DNA from: Acidimicrobiales bacterium
Lineage (GTDB): Bacteria; Actinomycetota; Acidimicrobiia; Acidimicrobiales; RAAP-2
NCBI GenBank assembly: GCA_025449805.1
Contig: JANWIR010000090.1
Location: 1 to 36,282, forward strand
DNA: 36,282 nt
Reading direction: 5' to 3'
Both the position numbers and the translations under genes were made by a program. The notes below the pieces were generated by a model. It worked only from the letters and a program-made list of their open reading frames with translations. It did no database searches and was not told the origin of the DNA. Below are positions 36,266-36,282 of the stretch, in pieces. Positions within the stretch are counted from its first letter, which is position 1. Each line of letters starts with the position of its first letter.

Positions 36266-36282
36266 GTGTCGGAGACCCGACG
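36266..36282. repeat. 17-bp direct repeat, right copy at window edge
   Basis: This copy is identical to the one at 35629-35645. It ends exactly at the window boundary, so the match could be longer. Confidence 0.7.

Overview
The window (36,282 bp, moderately GC-rich) reads as a chromosomal segment of an actinobacterium. The gene order nadK-recN-pyrG-nudix-xerD and scpA-scpB-rluB-(chorismate/prephenate genes)-cmk, the frequent GTG starts, the actinobacterial-style AMP motif of the acetyl-CoA synthetase and the many leaderless TANNNT promoters all fit Actinomycetota. My best guess is an uncultured Acidimicrobiia-like lineage, because a separate trpF is present and soj/parA is missing between xerD and scpA. 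That placement is inference only. No rRNA, tRNA, CRISPR array or transposase was found.

Layout. (1) 1-1,620: acetate module on the minus strand, with a truncated acs and a SatP-type acetate transporter separated by a strong intrinsic terminator. (2) 1,805-6,295: tryptophan genes, trpC-trpF-trpB-trpA on minus in one tightly overlapping operon, with trpD divergent on plus. (3) 6,292-9,672: minus operon of a DUF512 radical-SAM protein, der, a 59-residue zinc-ribbon/membrane protein missed by the ORF track, and a gamma-carbonic-anhydrase-like protein. (4) 9,721-12,144 (plus): ispH, then an HD-domain protein and a family-2 glycosyltransferase. (5) 12,145-18,203 (minus): a superoperon scpA-scpB-rluB-aroH-tyrA-aroA-cmk-plsC. 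(6) 18,255-19,229 (plus): trpS. (7) 19,220-25,368 (minus): nadK-recN-pyrG-nudix-xerD-M50 protease. (8) 25,525-36,282: a looser, accessory-like part holding a DUF3048 protein, an ion-channel-like membrane protein, a DUF1905 protein, a small zinc-motif membrane protein, an MBL-fold hydrolase, an orphan peptide-binding protein, a secreted alpha/beta hydrolase, a small membrane protein, a diacylglycerol-kinase-like enzyme overlapping a YihY/BrkB membrane protein, and a Phd/RelE toxin-antitoxin pair.

The genes work together as follows. aroA, tyrA and aroH supply chorismate and prephenate, the trp genes drain chorismate toward tryptophan, and trpS charges tRNA with it. scpA/scpB, xerD, recN and der serve chromosome and ribosome maintenance. 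ispH, the glycosyltransferase and plsC serve isoprenoid, envelope and lipid synthesis.

The most striking signals are regulatory. At least nine genes carry a TANNNT -10 hexamer exactly 6 nt before the start codon, which predicts leaderless mRNAs. Three divergent pairs share almost the same 48-51 bp bidirectional promoter geometry. The toxin-antitoxin pair has two TTGTACAA palindromes over its promoter and is bracketed by a 17-bp perfect direct repeat.
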